Positions 1 to 6,875 of a stretch of DNA of 10,304 nt are shown here, one piece after another (position 1 is the stretch's first letter; every line of letters begins with the position of its first letter). The position numbers and the translations under genes are program-made. The stretch comes from VBDM01 sp035637655 (GTDB lineage: Bacteria > Pseudomonadota > Gammaproteobacteria > Burkholderiales > SG8-39): positions 1 to 10,304 of the forward strand of contig DASPWT010000089.1 of the NCBI GenBank assembly GCA_035637655.1, written 5' to 3'. The notes beneath the pieces are model-generated. The model was given only the letters and a program-made list of their open reading frames with translations, searched no databases and was not told the DNA's origin.

Positions 1-1262
1 GCGGCGCCGGTGTAGAGCTGGCGCGGCCGGCCGATCTTGTATTCGGGGTCGCTGATCATCTCCTGCCACTGGGCGATCCAGCCCACGGTGCGCGCCAGCG
101 AGAAGATGCAGGTGAACATCGATACCGGGATGCCGAGCGCGCGCTGCACGATCCCCGAATAGAAATCGACGTTCGGGTAGAGCTTGCGCTCGACGAAATA
201 CTCGTCCTCGAGCGCGATCTTCTCCAACGCGAGGGCGAGCTTGAAGATGCGATCGTCGTGCAGACCGAGCTCCTCCAGCACCTCGTGGCAGGTCTCGCGC
301 ATGAGCTTCGCGCGCGGATCGTAGTTCTTGTAGACGCGGTGCCCGAAACCCATGAGGCGAAAGCCCGAGTTCTTGTCCTTCGCCTTCTTGATGAATTCGC
401 CGACCTTGGACACGTCGCCGATCTCTTCCAGCATCTGCAGGCAGGCCTCGTTGGCGCCGCCGTGAGCCGGGCCCCACAGAGAGACGATTCCCGCCGCGAT
501 GCAGGCAAAAGGATTGGCACCCGAGGAACCCGCGAGGCGCACGGTCGAGGTGGAAGCGTTCTGCTCGTGATCGGCGTGCAGGATGAAAATGCGGTCGAGG
601 GCCCTCACCAGCACCGGGTTCAAGTGGTATTCCTCGGCGGGCACCGCGAACATCATGCGCATGAAGTTCTCGGTGTAGGACAAGTTGTTCTTGGGATAGA
701 TGAAAGGCTGGCCGACCGAGTACTTGTAGGCCATCGCGACGATGGTCGGCAGCTTCGCGATCAGGCGGAACGCCGAGATTTCGCGGTGCTGAGGATTGCT
801 GATGTCGAGCGAGTCGTGGTAGAAGGCCGAGAGCGCCCCCACCACGCCGACCATCACGGCCATCGGGTGCGAATCGCGGCGGAACCCCGTATAGAGCCGC
901 GCCAATTGTTCGTGCACCATGGTGTGATGGATGACGATATTGACGAACCCCTCCTTCTGCTTCTGGTCGGGCAGCTCGCCGTTCAGCAGCAGGTAGCAAA
1001 CCTCGAGAAAATCGCAGTGCACCGCAAGCTGCTCGATCGGATAGCCGCGGTAGAGCAGCACGCCCGCGTCGCCGTCGATATAGGTGATTTTCGAGCTGCA
1101 GCTCGCCGTGGACAGGAACCCCGGGTCGTAGGTAAATATCCCCGTCTTCGCGTATAGCGTCCGGATATCGACCACGTCGGGACCGACGCTGCCCGACAAC
1201 ATCGGAAACTCGATCGACTTGCCCTCCCCGTAGGAAAGCGTGGCTTTTTTCGTGGAACCCAT
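1..1262 (-). CDS. gltA: Citrate synthase GltA (C-terminus cut by window edge)
   Basis: Type II citrate synthase condenses acetyl-CoA and oxaloacetate to citrate in the cytoplasm, the entry step of the TCA cycle. I translated this frame by hand from the ATG at 1262: 420 codons are present, ending RPRQLYTGA, so only a few C-terminal residues lie outside the window. The family is recognised from HADHEQNAST, GPAHGGANEA (His267), GFGHRVYKNYDPRA (His308) and PNVDFYSG (Asp366). The last three residues are the expected catalytic triad. The start follows a purine-rich GGGGGAAAC stretch, and the product begins MGSTKKATLSY, as is usual for the family. It is the last gene of the sdh operon, 28 nt after sdhE. 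HADHEQNAST and the N-terminal domain separate it from the shorter 2-methylcitrate synthase encoded at 6872-8020. No frameshift is seen. Confidence 0.97.
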   Translation of the reverse strand, partial: MGSTKKATLSYGEGKSIEFPMLSGSVGPDVVDIRTLYAKTGIFTYDPGFLSTASCSSKITYIDGDAGVLLYRGYPIEQLAVHCDFLEVCYLLLNGELPDQKQKEGFVNIVIHHTMVHEQLARLYTGFRRDSHPMAVMVGVVGALSAFYHDSLDISNPQHREISAFRLIAKLPTIVAMAYKYSVGQPFIYPKNNLSYTENFMRMMFAVPAEEYHLNPVLVRALDRIFILHADHEQNASTSTVRLAGSSGANPFACIAAGIVSLWGPAHGGANEACLQMLEEIGDVSKVGEFIKKAKDKNSGFRLMGFGHRVYKNYDPRAKLMRETCHEVLEELGLHDDRIFKLALALEKIALEDEYFVERKLYPNVDFYSGIVQRALGIPVSMFTCIFSLARTVGWIAQWQEMISDPEYKIGRPRQLYTGA

Positions 1263-1290
1263 GGCGTTTCCCCCGGTGAATTCGCGCTGT

Positions 1291-1530
1291 TCAGCAATTC
1301 CGCAACAATTGGACCACTTCGCCGAGCGCGGGATCGCCGCATTCGCGGCGCCCGCTGACCAGACCCCAGAGCTCGTCGTCGCTGCAGTCGAGCAGGGTCT
1401 TGAAAGCGGCGAGGCGCTCGCCCTCGAGCAGCGCCGCGTGCGTATGCAGAAACCGCTCGAGCACCAGCTCGTTCTCGAGCAGGCCGCGGCGGCAGCTCCA
1501 GCGCAAACGATTCATTTCCGTCGTCGTCAT
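1291..1530 (-). CDS. sdhE: Succinate dehydrogenase assembly factor SdhE
   Basis: SdhE (YgfY/Sdh5 family, 79 residues, normal for the family) binds SdhA and promotes covalent attachment of FAD to it. The diagnostic RGxxE motif is present as R15-G-L-L-E19, followed by ENELVLERF, and the rest is a small acidic helical protein ending in EVVQLLRNC. Its place between sdhB and gltA is the usual one in betaproteobacteria. The start is uncertain. The ATG at 1530 has no clear Shine-Dalgarno sequence because an inverted repeat begins only 7 nt upstream. A second ATG at 1515 (residue 6, MNRLRW) follows a weak GACGGAA and would give 74 residues with all motifs intact. Function is confident; the exact N-terminus is not. 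Confidence 0.93.
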   Translation of the reverse strand: MTTTEMNRLRWSCRRGLLENELVLERFLHTHAALLEGERLAAFKTLLDCSDDELWGLVSGRRECGDPALGEVVQLLRNC

Positions 1531-1536
1531 GTTGGA

Positions 1537-1626
1537 GAAATTCGGGTACAGACCACGTTTTTCACCGGCCAGTCCTCCTAGTCTAACCAGATCGCATGCA
1601 AAAAACGTGGTCTGTCCCCGGTTTTC
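1537..1626. repeat. REP/MITE-like imperfect inverted repeat between sdhB and sdhE
   Basis: Two arms, 1537-1562 and 1601-1626, are inverted copies matching at 23 of 26 positions. The inner 20 bases differ only at 1547. The shared core is CAGACCACGTTTTT on the left and its reverse complement on the right, around a 38-nt centre. The T and A runs lie inside the arms, next to the centre, so this is not a standard intrinsic terminator. The element takes up nearly the whole sdhB-sdhE gap, and its right end overlaps the sdhB stop codon. The ACGTGGTCTGTCCCC-type core resembles dispersed repeats that I recall near REP-associated transposases in proteobacteria. That parallel is from memory and was not searched. 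No transposase is present in the window. Confidence 0.7.
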
Positions 1627-2320
1627 ATACGGACCGCTTCACCATCAGTTCCTTGATCTTGCCGATCGCCCGGGTCGGATTGAGGTTCTTCGGGCAGGCG
1701 TCCACGCAGTTCATGATGCTATGACAGCGGAACAGGCGGTAGGTATCCTCCAGGTCGTCGAGCCGCTCAGCCGTAGCCTGGTCGCGGCTGTCGGCGATGA
1801 ACCGGTAGGCCTGCAGCAATCCGGCGGGCCCGACGAACTTGTCCGGATTCCACCAGAACGACGGGCAGGAGGTCGAGCAGCACGCGCACAGGATGCATTC
1901 ATAGAGGCCGTCGAGCTCCTCGCGCTCCTCGGGGGACTGCAGCCGCTCCTTTTCCGGCGGCGGGTCTTCGTTGATCAGATACGGCTTGATCGAGTGGTAC
2001 TGCTTGAAGAACTGGGTCATGTCGACGATCAGGTCGCGGATCACCGGCAGCCCGGGAAGCGGCCGCAATTCAACGGGCTCCTTCAGATCGCTCAACTTGG
2101 TGATGCAGGCGAGTCCGTTCCTGCCGTTGATGTTCATGGCGTCGGAGCCGCACACGCCTTCCCGGCAGGAGCGCCGCAGGGCGAGGCTGTCGTCCTGCTC
2201 CTTGATGCGCTCCAGAGCATCGAGGAGCATGCGGTCGTGCGGATCGAGCGCGACCTCGTAGTCCCGCATCGCGGGCTTTTCGTCCTTGTCCGGGTCGTAG
2301 CGGAAAATCCTGAAGCGCAT
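1625..2320 (-). CDS. sdhB: Succinate dehydrogenase iron-sulfur subunit SdhB
   Basis: SdhB carries electrons from the SdhA flavin to the membrane quinone site through three Fe-S clusters. It has 231 residues, the normal length. The [2Fe-2S] site is SCREGVCGSD...C with Cys52, Cys57, Asp60 and Cys72; the Asp at the third ligand position also occurs in the E. coli enzyme. The ferredoxin-like half has C142-I-L-C145-A-C-C148-S-T-S-C152, then RCHSIMNC (Cys199, Cys205) and DACP (Cys209), which supply the [4Fe-4S] and [3Fe-4S] clusters. The frame stays open far upstream inside sdhA, but homology begins at MRFRIFRYDPD. The ATG at 2320 has a GGGGGGA ribosome binding site, so I start there. The gap to the sdhA stop is 17 nt. 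Confidence 0.97.
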   Translation of the reverse strand: MRFRIFRYDPDKDEKPAMRDYEVALDPHDRMLLDALERIKEQDDSLALRRSCREGVCGSDAMNINGRNGLACITKLSDLKEPVELRPLPGLPVIRDLIVDMTQFFKQYHSIKPYLINEDPPPEKERLQSPEEREELDGLYECILCACCSTSCPSFWWNPDKFVGPAGLLQAYRFIADSRDQATAERLDDLEDTYRLFRCHSIMNCVDACPKNLNPTRAIGKIKELMVKRSV

Positions 2321-2337
2321 GCGTCCCCCCGAGTTGG

Positions 2338-4113
2338 TCAGTAGGTCCGTACCTTCGGCTCGATGCTCCGGGCGGTGAGCGGCTTCATGTGCACCGGCTT
2401 GTACTCGAGCCGGTCGCCGTCCTTGTACCAGAGCGTGTGCTTGAGCCAGTTCGCGTCGTCGCGGGCGTGATGGTCGGCGCGGTCGTGCGCGCCGCGCGAC
2501 TCGCGTCGCGCCTCCGCGGAAACCATCGAGGCGCGCGCCGCCTCGATCAGGTTGTCGAGCTCGAGCGCTTCGATCCGCGCCGTGTTGAACACGCGGCTCT
2601 TGTCCTTGACCTGGGTGCGGGTGACGCGGTCGGCGATTTCCCGGACTTTCTTCACACCCTTGGCGAGCAGGTCCGGAAAACGGAATATGCCGCAATGCGC
2701 CTGCATGGTACGGCGAATCTCCATGCCCACCTCGGCGACCGGCTCGCCGTTTTTCTGGCCGTCGAGCCGTGCCAGGCGCGCCCGGGTCCGCTCGGCCGCA
2801 TCCTTGGGCAAGTCCTTGCGCCCCGGATTCTCCTGGAGGAATCCGATGATCGATTCCGCGGCCGCCTTGCCGAAGACGAGCAGGTCGGTGAGCGAATTCG
2901 TGCCGAGGCGGTTCGCGCCGTGGACCGAGGCGCAGGCGCACTCGCCCGCCGCGTAGAAGCCCGGCACCGCCGCTTCGGCGTCGCCCCGCCCATTCGAAAA
3001 TTCGGGAACGACGACCTCGCCACGATAATTCGTCGGTATCCCTCCCATCATGTAGTGCACCGTCGGCACGACCGGGATCGGCTCCCTGACCGGATCCACG
3101 TCGGCGAATTTCCTCGCGATCTCGCGGATCCCCGGCAGGCGCTTCTCGATGACCTCCGCGCCGAGATGGTCGAGTTTCAGCAGCAGGTAATCGCCGTGCG
3201 GCCCGGCGCCGCGCCCGTCCTTGATCTCGGTCGCCATGGCGCGCGAAACGACGTCACGCGAAGCAAGGTCCTTCAGATTCGGCGCATAGCGCTCCATGAA
3301 GCGCTCGCCGCCCTTGTTGAGCAGGTAACCGCCCTCCCCCCGCACGCCTTCGGTGATCAGCACCCCCGCGCCTGCGACACCGGTCGGGTGAAACTGCCAG
3401 AACTCCATGTCTTCGAGAGGGATGCCGGCGCGCGCCGCCATGCCGAGGCCGTCGCCGGTGCAGATGAACGCGTTGGTCGTGGAGGCGAAAATCCGCCCCG
3501 CCCCGCCAGTCGCGAAAAGCGTCGCGCGCGCGTGCAGGATCATGACTTCGCCGGTTTCCATCTCGAGCGCAGTCACGCCCAGCACCTGGCCGCTGGCGTC
3601 GCGGACGAGGTCGAGCGCCATCCATTCGACGAAAAACTGCGTGCGCGCCCGGACGTTTCTCTGATAGAGCGTATGCAGCATCGCGTGGCCGGTGCGGTCT
3701 GCGGCGCAGCAGGAGCGCTGCACCGGCCGCTCGCCGAAATTCTGGGAATGGCCGCCGAACGGCCGCTGGTATACCGTGCCGTTCTCGTTGCGATCGAACG
3801 GCATGCCGAAGTGCTCGAGCTCGTACACGAGCTTGGGCGCTTCGCGCACCATGAATTCGATCGCGTCCTGGTCGCCGAGCCAGTCCGAGCCCTTCACCGT
3901 ATCGTACATGTGCCACAGCCACGAGTCCTCGCCCATGTTGCCGAGCGCCGCGCCGATCCCGCCCTGCGCCGCCACCGTGTGCGAGCGCGTCGGGAACACC
4001 TTGGAAAGGACCGCGACGCTCAACCCCGCCTCCGACAGCTGCAGCGCGGCGCGCAGGCCGGCGCCGCCGGCCCCCACCACGACTGCGTCGAAACTGCGCC
4101 TTGCGACGACCAC
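2338..4113 (-). CDS. sdhA: Succinate dehydrogenase flavoprotein subunit SdhA
   Basis: SdhA oxidises succinate to fumarate and passes electrons to covalently bound FAD; it sits on the cytoplasmic face of complex II. The 591-residue length is typical. In order: the Rossmann FAD-binding GAGGAG (14-19); SHTVAAQGG with His45, the covalent FAD attachment site; QFHPTG with His242; ITEGVRGEGG with Thr254 and Glu255; SRDVVSRAM with the catalytic Arg286; VHYMMGG (His353); HGANRLGTNSL with Arg402; and the C-terminal domain ending PKVRTY. Residues 242-286 match E. coli numbering. The start is GTG at 4113, with GGAGA eight bases upstream; no ATG lies between it and the FAD motif. It begins 1 nt after the sdhD stop, which suggests coupled translation. 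Confidence 0.98.
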   Translation of the reverse strand: MVVARRSFDAVVVGAGGAGLRAALQLSEAGLSVAVLSKVFPTRSHTVAAQGGIGAALGNMGEDSWLWHMYDTVKGSDWLGDQDAIEFMVREAPKLVYELEHFGMPFDRNENGTVYQRPFGGHSQNFGERPVQRSCCAADRTGHAMLHTLYQRNVRARTQFFVEWMALDLVRDASGQVLGVTALEMETGEVMILHARATLFATGGAGRIFASTTNAFICTGDGLGMAARAGIPLEDMEFWQFHPTGVAGAGVLITEGVRGEGGYLLNKGGERFMERYAPNLKDLASRDVVSRAMATEIKDGRGAGPHGDYLLLKLDHLGAEVIEKRLPGIREIARKFADVDPVREPIPVVPTVHYMMGGIPTNYRGEVVVPEFSNGRGDAEAAVPGFYAAGECACASVHGANRLGTNSLTDLLVFGKAAAESIIGFLQENPGRKDLPKDAAERTRARLARLDGQKNGEPVAEVGMEIRRTMQAHCGIFRFPDLLAKGVKKVREIADRVTRTQVKDKSRVFNTARIEALELDNLIEAARASMVSAEARRESRGAHDRADHHARDDANWLKHTLWYKDGDRLEYKPVHMKPLTARSIEPKVRTY

Positions 4114-4114
4114 T

Positions 4115-4462
4115 TTAGATTCTCCAGAGGATCTGCATCGCCCATACCGTGTAGTAGGCGAGCGCCAGAAGTATCAGGACTTCGAGCGTGAGGCGGATTC
4201 CGGTCGGCTTGACGTAGTCCATCAGAATGTCGCGTACGCCCACCCAGGCGTGCACCATTACGCTGAGCGAGAACAGGCAGAGCGACAGCCACATCCACCA
4301 TTTGGCGAACAGGCCCTTCCAGATCGCATAAGTCAGGGGCGGCGCGCTCCAAATGCCGCACACCATGACGAGCGTCGCGAGCGCCATCACAGCCGCCGTG
4401 ATGCGCTGCGCGAGCCATCCGGAGAACCCGTAGTGCGCGCCGACGATGGTACGCTTCACCAT
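4115..4462 (-). CDS. sdhD: Succinate dehydrogenase membrane anchor SdhD
   Basis: SdhD is one of the two inner-membrane anchors of complex II that bind heme b and ubiquinone. The product has 115 residues with three hydrophobic segments, at about 20-38, 55-76 and 91-112. The motif HAWVGVRDILMDYVKP contains His71, the expected axial heme ligand, and Asp82-Tyr83, where Tyr83 is the expected quinone contact. These positions match the E. coli protein. Its ATG overlaps the end of sdhC by 7 nt and follows GATGAGGTT, which serves as the ribosome binding site. Sequence conservation outside the motifs is low, as is normal for this subunit. Confidence 0.95.
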   Translation of the reverse strand: MVKRTIVGAHYGFSGWLAQRITAAVMALATLVMVCGIWSAPPLTYAIWKGLFAKWWMWLSLCLFSLSVMVHAWVGVRDILMDYVKPTGIRLTLEVLILLALAYYTVWAMQILWRI

Positions 4463-4845
4463 AACCTCATCCCCAGGAGCGCCGTGAGCGCCAGGCTGAT
4501 CGCGAAAACGGCATAGCTGGATGCGCGTGCGGCAGGCAGACCCACTCCTTTGTCGATATCCAGGAACAGATAGCGGATTCCGGCGCAGAAATGATGCAGA
4601 TACGCCCAGAGGAGCGCGAGCAGCGACAGTTTCACGAGCGGATGGCCCACGTAGCCGCGAAAGCGCGCGAACCCGGCGTCCGACGCCAGGCTCATGTCCA
4701 GCAGGAACAGAAACCAGACCAATGCGAGGAAGAGCATCGCGCCGCTGACGCGATGAAGAATCGAAACCAGACCCGGGAGAGGGAGATTGAGAGGACTGAG
4801 GTTATACCAGAGGGGACGCTTTTTTTTCGCCGTCAGATCAGGCAT
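4456..4845 (-). CDS. sdhC: Succinate dehydrogenase cytochrome b556 subunit SdhC
   Basis: SdhC is the other membrane anchor of complex II. The signature RPLWYNLSPLNL...SILHRVSGAMLF, with the Ser and Arg of the quinone site, opens the first membrane helix. A later LHHFCAGIRYLFLDI segment holds the heme ligand, best aligned with the second His (residue 85 from my start). Three hydrophobic helices are visible. The frame can also start at TTG 4854, but GGAAGGA abuts that TTG and lies 9 nt before the ATG at 4845. I therefore start at 4845, giving 129 residues (MPDLTAKKKRPLWY). It is the first gene of the sdhCDAB-sdhE-gltA operon. A run of eight A bases encodes the lysines near the N-terminus. Confidence 0.95.
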   Translation of the reverse strand: MPDLTAKKKRPLWYNLSPLNLPLPGLVSILHRVSGAMLFLALVWFLFLLDMSLASDAGFARFRGYVGHPLVKLSLLALLWAYLHHFCAGIRYLFLDIDKGVGLPAARASSYAVFAISLALTALLGMRLW

Positions 4846-4882
4846 GTAAAGCAATCCTTCCGCAACGCTTGGGCTGATTTGG

Positions 4883-4904
4883 AATCTTGACGGGAGTCAA
4901 GATT
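4883..4904. promoter_or_regulatory. Candidate operator: perfect palindrome between sdhC and mdh
   Basis: The sequence reads AATCTTGAC, then GGGA, then GTCAAGATT: two perfect 9-base arms around a 4-base centre. It lies between the divergent sdh and mdh-prp operons. On the minus strand it overlaps the last bases of an extended -10 box and covers the expected transcription start of sdhC, a position where a bound dimer would block initiation. It lies about 27 bases upstream of where an mdh -35 would fall, so any effect on mdh would be from an upstream site. The regulator is not identified. GntR-type regulators are often linked to betaproteobacterial TCA clusters, but none is encoded here. Confidence 0.6.
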
Positions 4905-4910
4905 ATATCA
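4902..4910 (-). promoter_or_regulatory. Extended -10 box of the sdhC promoter
   Basis: Read on the minus strand this is TGATATAAT: a consensus TATAAT preceded by the TGn extension typical of sigma70 promoters that tolerate a weak -35. The hexamer 17 bases upstream is CACAGG, a poor -35. Transcription would begin near 4894-4896 and give a leader of about 50 nt before the sdhC ATG. The predicted start falls inside the palindrome at 4883-4904. Confidence 0.6.
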
Positions 4911-4953
4911 GGCTTCGACTCGCGCCTGTGCTGCGCAAAAGCGCCAGGCCGGA

Positions 4954-4959
4954 TATATT
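4954..4959 (+). promoter_or_regulatory. Possible -10 box for mdh
   Basis: TATATT lies 24 bases before the mdh ATG in an otherwise GC-rich stretch. No good -35 hexamer is found 16-18 bases upstream (the region reads GCTGCGC). Transcription would start near 4966. This is a weak call based on position and AT-richness only. Confidence 0.3.
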
Positions 4960-4983
4960 CGGGCCTTCTCCAGGGAGTTTTCC

Positions 4984-5976
4984 ATGGCCAACAAACCCAT
5001 TCGTGTCGCAGTGACGGGCGCCGCCGGCCAGATCGGCTACAGCCTGCTCTTCCGCATCGCGAGCGGCGAAATGCTCGGGAAGAACCAGCCGGTGATCCTG
5101 CAGATGCTCGAGATTCCCGACGAGAAAGCGCAGAAGGCGCTGAAGGGCGTGATGATGGAGCTCGACGACTGCGCCTTTCCGCTCTTGCACGGCATGGTCC
5201 CCACCGCCGACCCGATGGTCGCGTTCAAGGACGTCGAAATCGCGCTCCTCGTCGGCGCCCGTCCGCGCGGCCCGGGCATGGAGAGGAGGGACCTGCTCGA
5301 GGCGAACGGCAGGATCTTCGCGCCGCAGGGCAAGGCGCTCGCCGCGGTCGCGAGCCGCAGGGTCAAGGTGCTGGTGGTCGGCAACCCCGCCAACACCAAT
5401 TGCCTCATCGCGATGAAAAATGCGCCTGGCCTCAAAGCCACGCAGTTCACGGCGATGATGCGCCTGGACCACAATCGCGCAGTCGGCCAGATCGCGCAAA
5501 AAATCGGCAAGCCCTTGGGCTCGATCCGCAAGGTCACCATCTGGGGCAATCACTCGGCGACGCAGTACCCCGACGTGTTCCAGGCCGAGTGCGGCGGCCA
5601 CAAGGTCTGGCCGATGATCAACGACATGGAGTGGCTGGAGAAGACTTTCATCCCGACGGTGCAAAAGCGCGGCGCCGCGATCATCGAGGCCCGCGGGCTG
5701 TCCTCCGCGGCGAGCGCGGCGAACGCCGCCATGGACCACGTGCGCGACTGGGTCCACGGCACGCGTGCAGGCAACTGGGTCAGCATGGCGGTCCCTTCGG
5801 ACGGGAGCTACGGCATTCCGGAAGGCGTGATCTACGGCTATCCGGTGACCTGCGCGAGCGGCAAGTACAAGATCGTCAAGGACATACGGGTGAGCGAATT
5901 CAGCCGCGCCAGAATGGACGCGACCCTGAAGGAACTGCGCGAAGAGCGCGACGGCATCGGGCACCTCTTGGGTTAG
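4984..5976 (+). CDS. mdh: Malate dehydrogenase (NAD-dependent)
   Basis: Mdh interconverts malate and oxaloacetate with NAD in the cytoplasm and supplies the oxaloacetate used by GltA and PrpC. The product has 330 residues, typical of the cytosolic-type (type 2) bacterial family. Motifs: TGAAGQIGY (11-19) for NAD binding; GARPRGPGMERRDLL, the mobile substrate loop with its arginines; GNPANTN (133-139); MRLDHNR with Asp162; and IWGNHSATQYPD with His190, the Asp/His proton relay. The ATG follows AGGGAG at the proper spacing. It is the first gene of the rightward operon, and prpB begins 8 nt after its stop. The arginine-rich substrate loop supports malate rather than lactate specificity. Confidence 0.97.
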   Translation: MANKPIRVAVTGAAGQIGYSLLFRIASGEMLGKNQPVILQMLEIPDEKAQKALKGVMMELDDCAFPLLHGMVPTADPMVAFKDVEIALLVGARPRGPGMERRDLLEANGRIFAPQGKALAAVASRRVKVLVVGNPANTNCLIAMKNAPGLKATQFTAMMRLDHNRAVGQIAQKIGKPLGSIRKVTIWGNHSATQYPDVFQAECGGHKVWPMINDMEWLEKTFIPTVQKRGAAIIEARGLSSAASAANAAMDHVRDWVHGTRAGNWVSMAVPSDGSYGIPEGVIYGYPVTCASGKYKIVKDIRVSEFSRARMDATLKELREERDGIGHLLG

Positions 5977-5984
5977 GATTGGGC

Positions 5985-6875
5985 ATGGCTGCCATGTCGC
6001 CGGGAGCAAAATTCCGCGCCGCGATGAAAGCGGAAAAACCGCTGCAATGCGTGGGCGCGATCAACGCCTACCACGCGCGCCTTGCCGAGCGCACCGGCTA
6101 CAAGTCGATCTATCTGTCCGGCGGAGGAGTCGCCGCCGGGTCGCTCGGGCTCCCCGATCTGGGCATCAGCAATCTGGAGGACGTGCTGACCGACGTGCGC
6201 CGCATCACGGACGCCTGCCCGCTGCCGCTGCTGGTCGACGTCGATACCGGTTTCGGCGCGAGCGCCTTCAACATCGCGCGCACGGTCAAGTCGCTGATCA
6301 AATCGGGCGCAGCGGCGATGCACATAGAAGACCAGGTCGGCGCCAAGCGCTGCGGACACCGGCCGGGAAAAGAACTCGTGTCGAAGGAGGAAATGGCCGA
6401 CCGGATCAAGGCGGCGGCCGATGCCAAGACCGACGCGGACTTCGTCCTCATGGCGAGAACGGACGCGCTGGCGGTGGAAGGCCTGGAGCGCGCGATCGAG
6501 CGCGCGATCGCCTGCGTGGACGCCGGCGCCGACGCGGTTTTTCCCGAGGCTATACCTGAGCTTTCCATGTATCGGAAATTCGCCGAGGCCGTGAAGGTAC
6601 CGGTGCTCGCCAACATCACCGAGTTCGGCGCAACCCCGCTTTTCACCCTCGACGAGCTGCGTTCGGCCGGGGTCGCGATCGCGCTCTATCCTCTTTCGGC
6701 GTTCCGCGCCATGAACGCAGCGGCGCTCAAGGTCTACAATGCGATCCGCAGGGAAGGAACGCAGAAGAGCGTCCTCGATCTGATGCAGACGCGCGCCGAT
6801 CTCTACGAGGTCCTCGACTATCTCTCCTACGAGCGCAAGCTCGACCAATTGTTCGCCAAAGAGAAATCGAAATGA
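5985..6875 (+). CDS. prpB: 2-Methylisocitrate lyase PrpB
   Basis: PrpB cleaves 2-methylisocitrate to pyruvate and succinate, the last step of the methylcitrate cycle for propionate use. The product has 296 residues, the normal length. It belongs to the isocitrate lyase/PEP mutase barrel family. Visible active-site parts are SGGGVAAGSLGLPDLG (Ser45-Gly47, Asp58), VDVDTGFG (Asp85, Asp87 for Mg2+) and KRCGHRPGKE with Cys123. These match the E. coli PrpB positions, and KRCGHRPGKE distinguishes it from true isocitrate lyases. The ATG at 5985 has AGGA six bases upstream; the ATG at 5994 would be too far from it. The frame stays open far upstream through mdh, but that extension has no homology. It overlaps prpC by 4 nt. 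Confidence 0.97.
   Translation: MAAMSPGAKFRAAMKAEKPLQCVGAINAYHARLAERTGYKSIYLSGGGVAAGSLGLPDLGISNLEDVLTDVRRITDACPLPLLVDVDTGFGASAFNIARTVKSLIKSGAAAMHIEDQVGAKRCGHRPGKELVSKEEMADRIKAAADAKTDADFVLMARTDALAVEGLERAIERAIACVDAGADAVFPEAIPELSMYRKFAEAVKVPVLANITEFGATPLFTLDELRSAGVAIALYPLSAFRAMNAAALKVYNAIRREGTQKSVLDLMQTRADLYEVLDYLSYERKLDQLFAKEKSK

Noticed and set aside
1543..1620. Inverted repeat as a rho-independent terminator of the sdh operon
   Set aside because: The T/A tracts are at the inner ends of the arms, so neither strand gives a stem followed by a U run. sdhE and gltA downstream also belong to the same operon.
2389..4191. 600-codon plus-strand open frame opposite sdhA
   Set aside because: It mirrors sdhA codons in GC-rich DNA, is Arg/His/Ala-rich with no fold-like pattern, and sdhA is unmistakable on the other strand.
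4887..5984. Upstream extension of the prpB frame through mdh, as if an mdh-overlapping fusion protein
   Set aside because: The extension is Arg/Gly-rich out-of-frame mdh. PrpB homology begins exactly at the ATG at 5985, which has its own ribosome site.
6486..6509. Perfect tandem 12-bp repeat GAGCGCGCGATC in prpB
   Set aside because: It encodes ERAI-ERAI in a helix of normal length for PrpB. The protein is not longer than its family, so this is most likely chance codon use and not a duplication.
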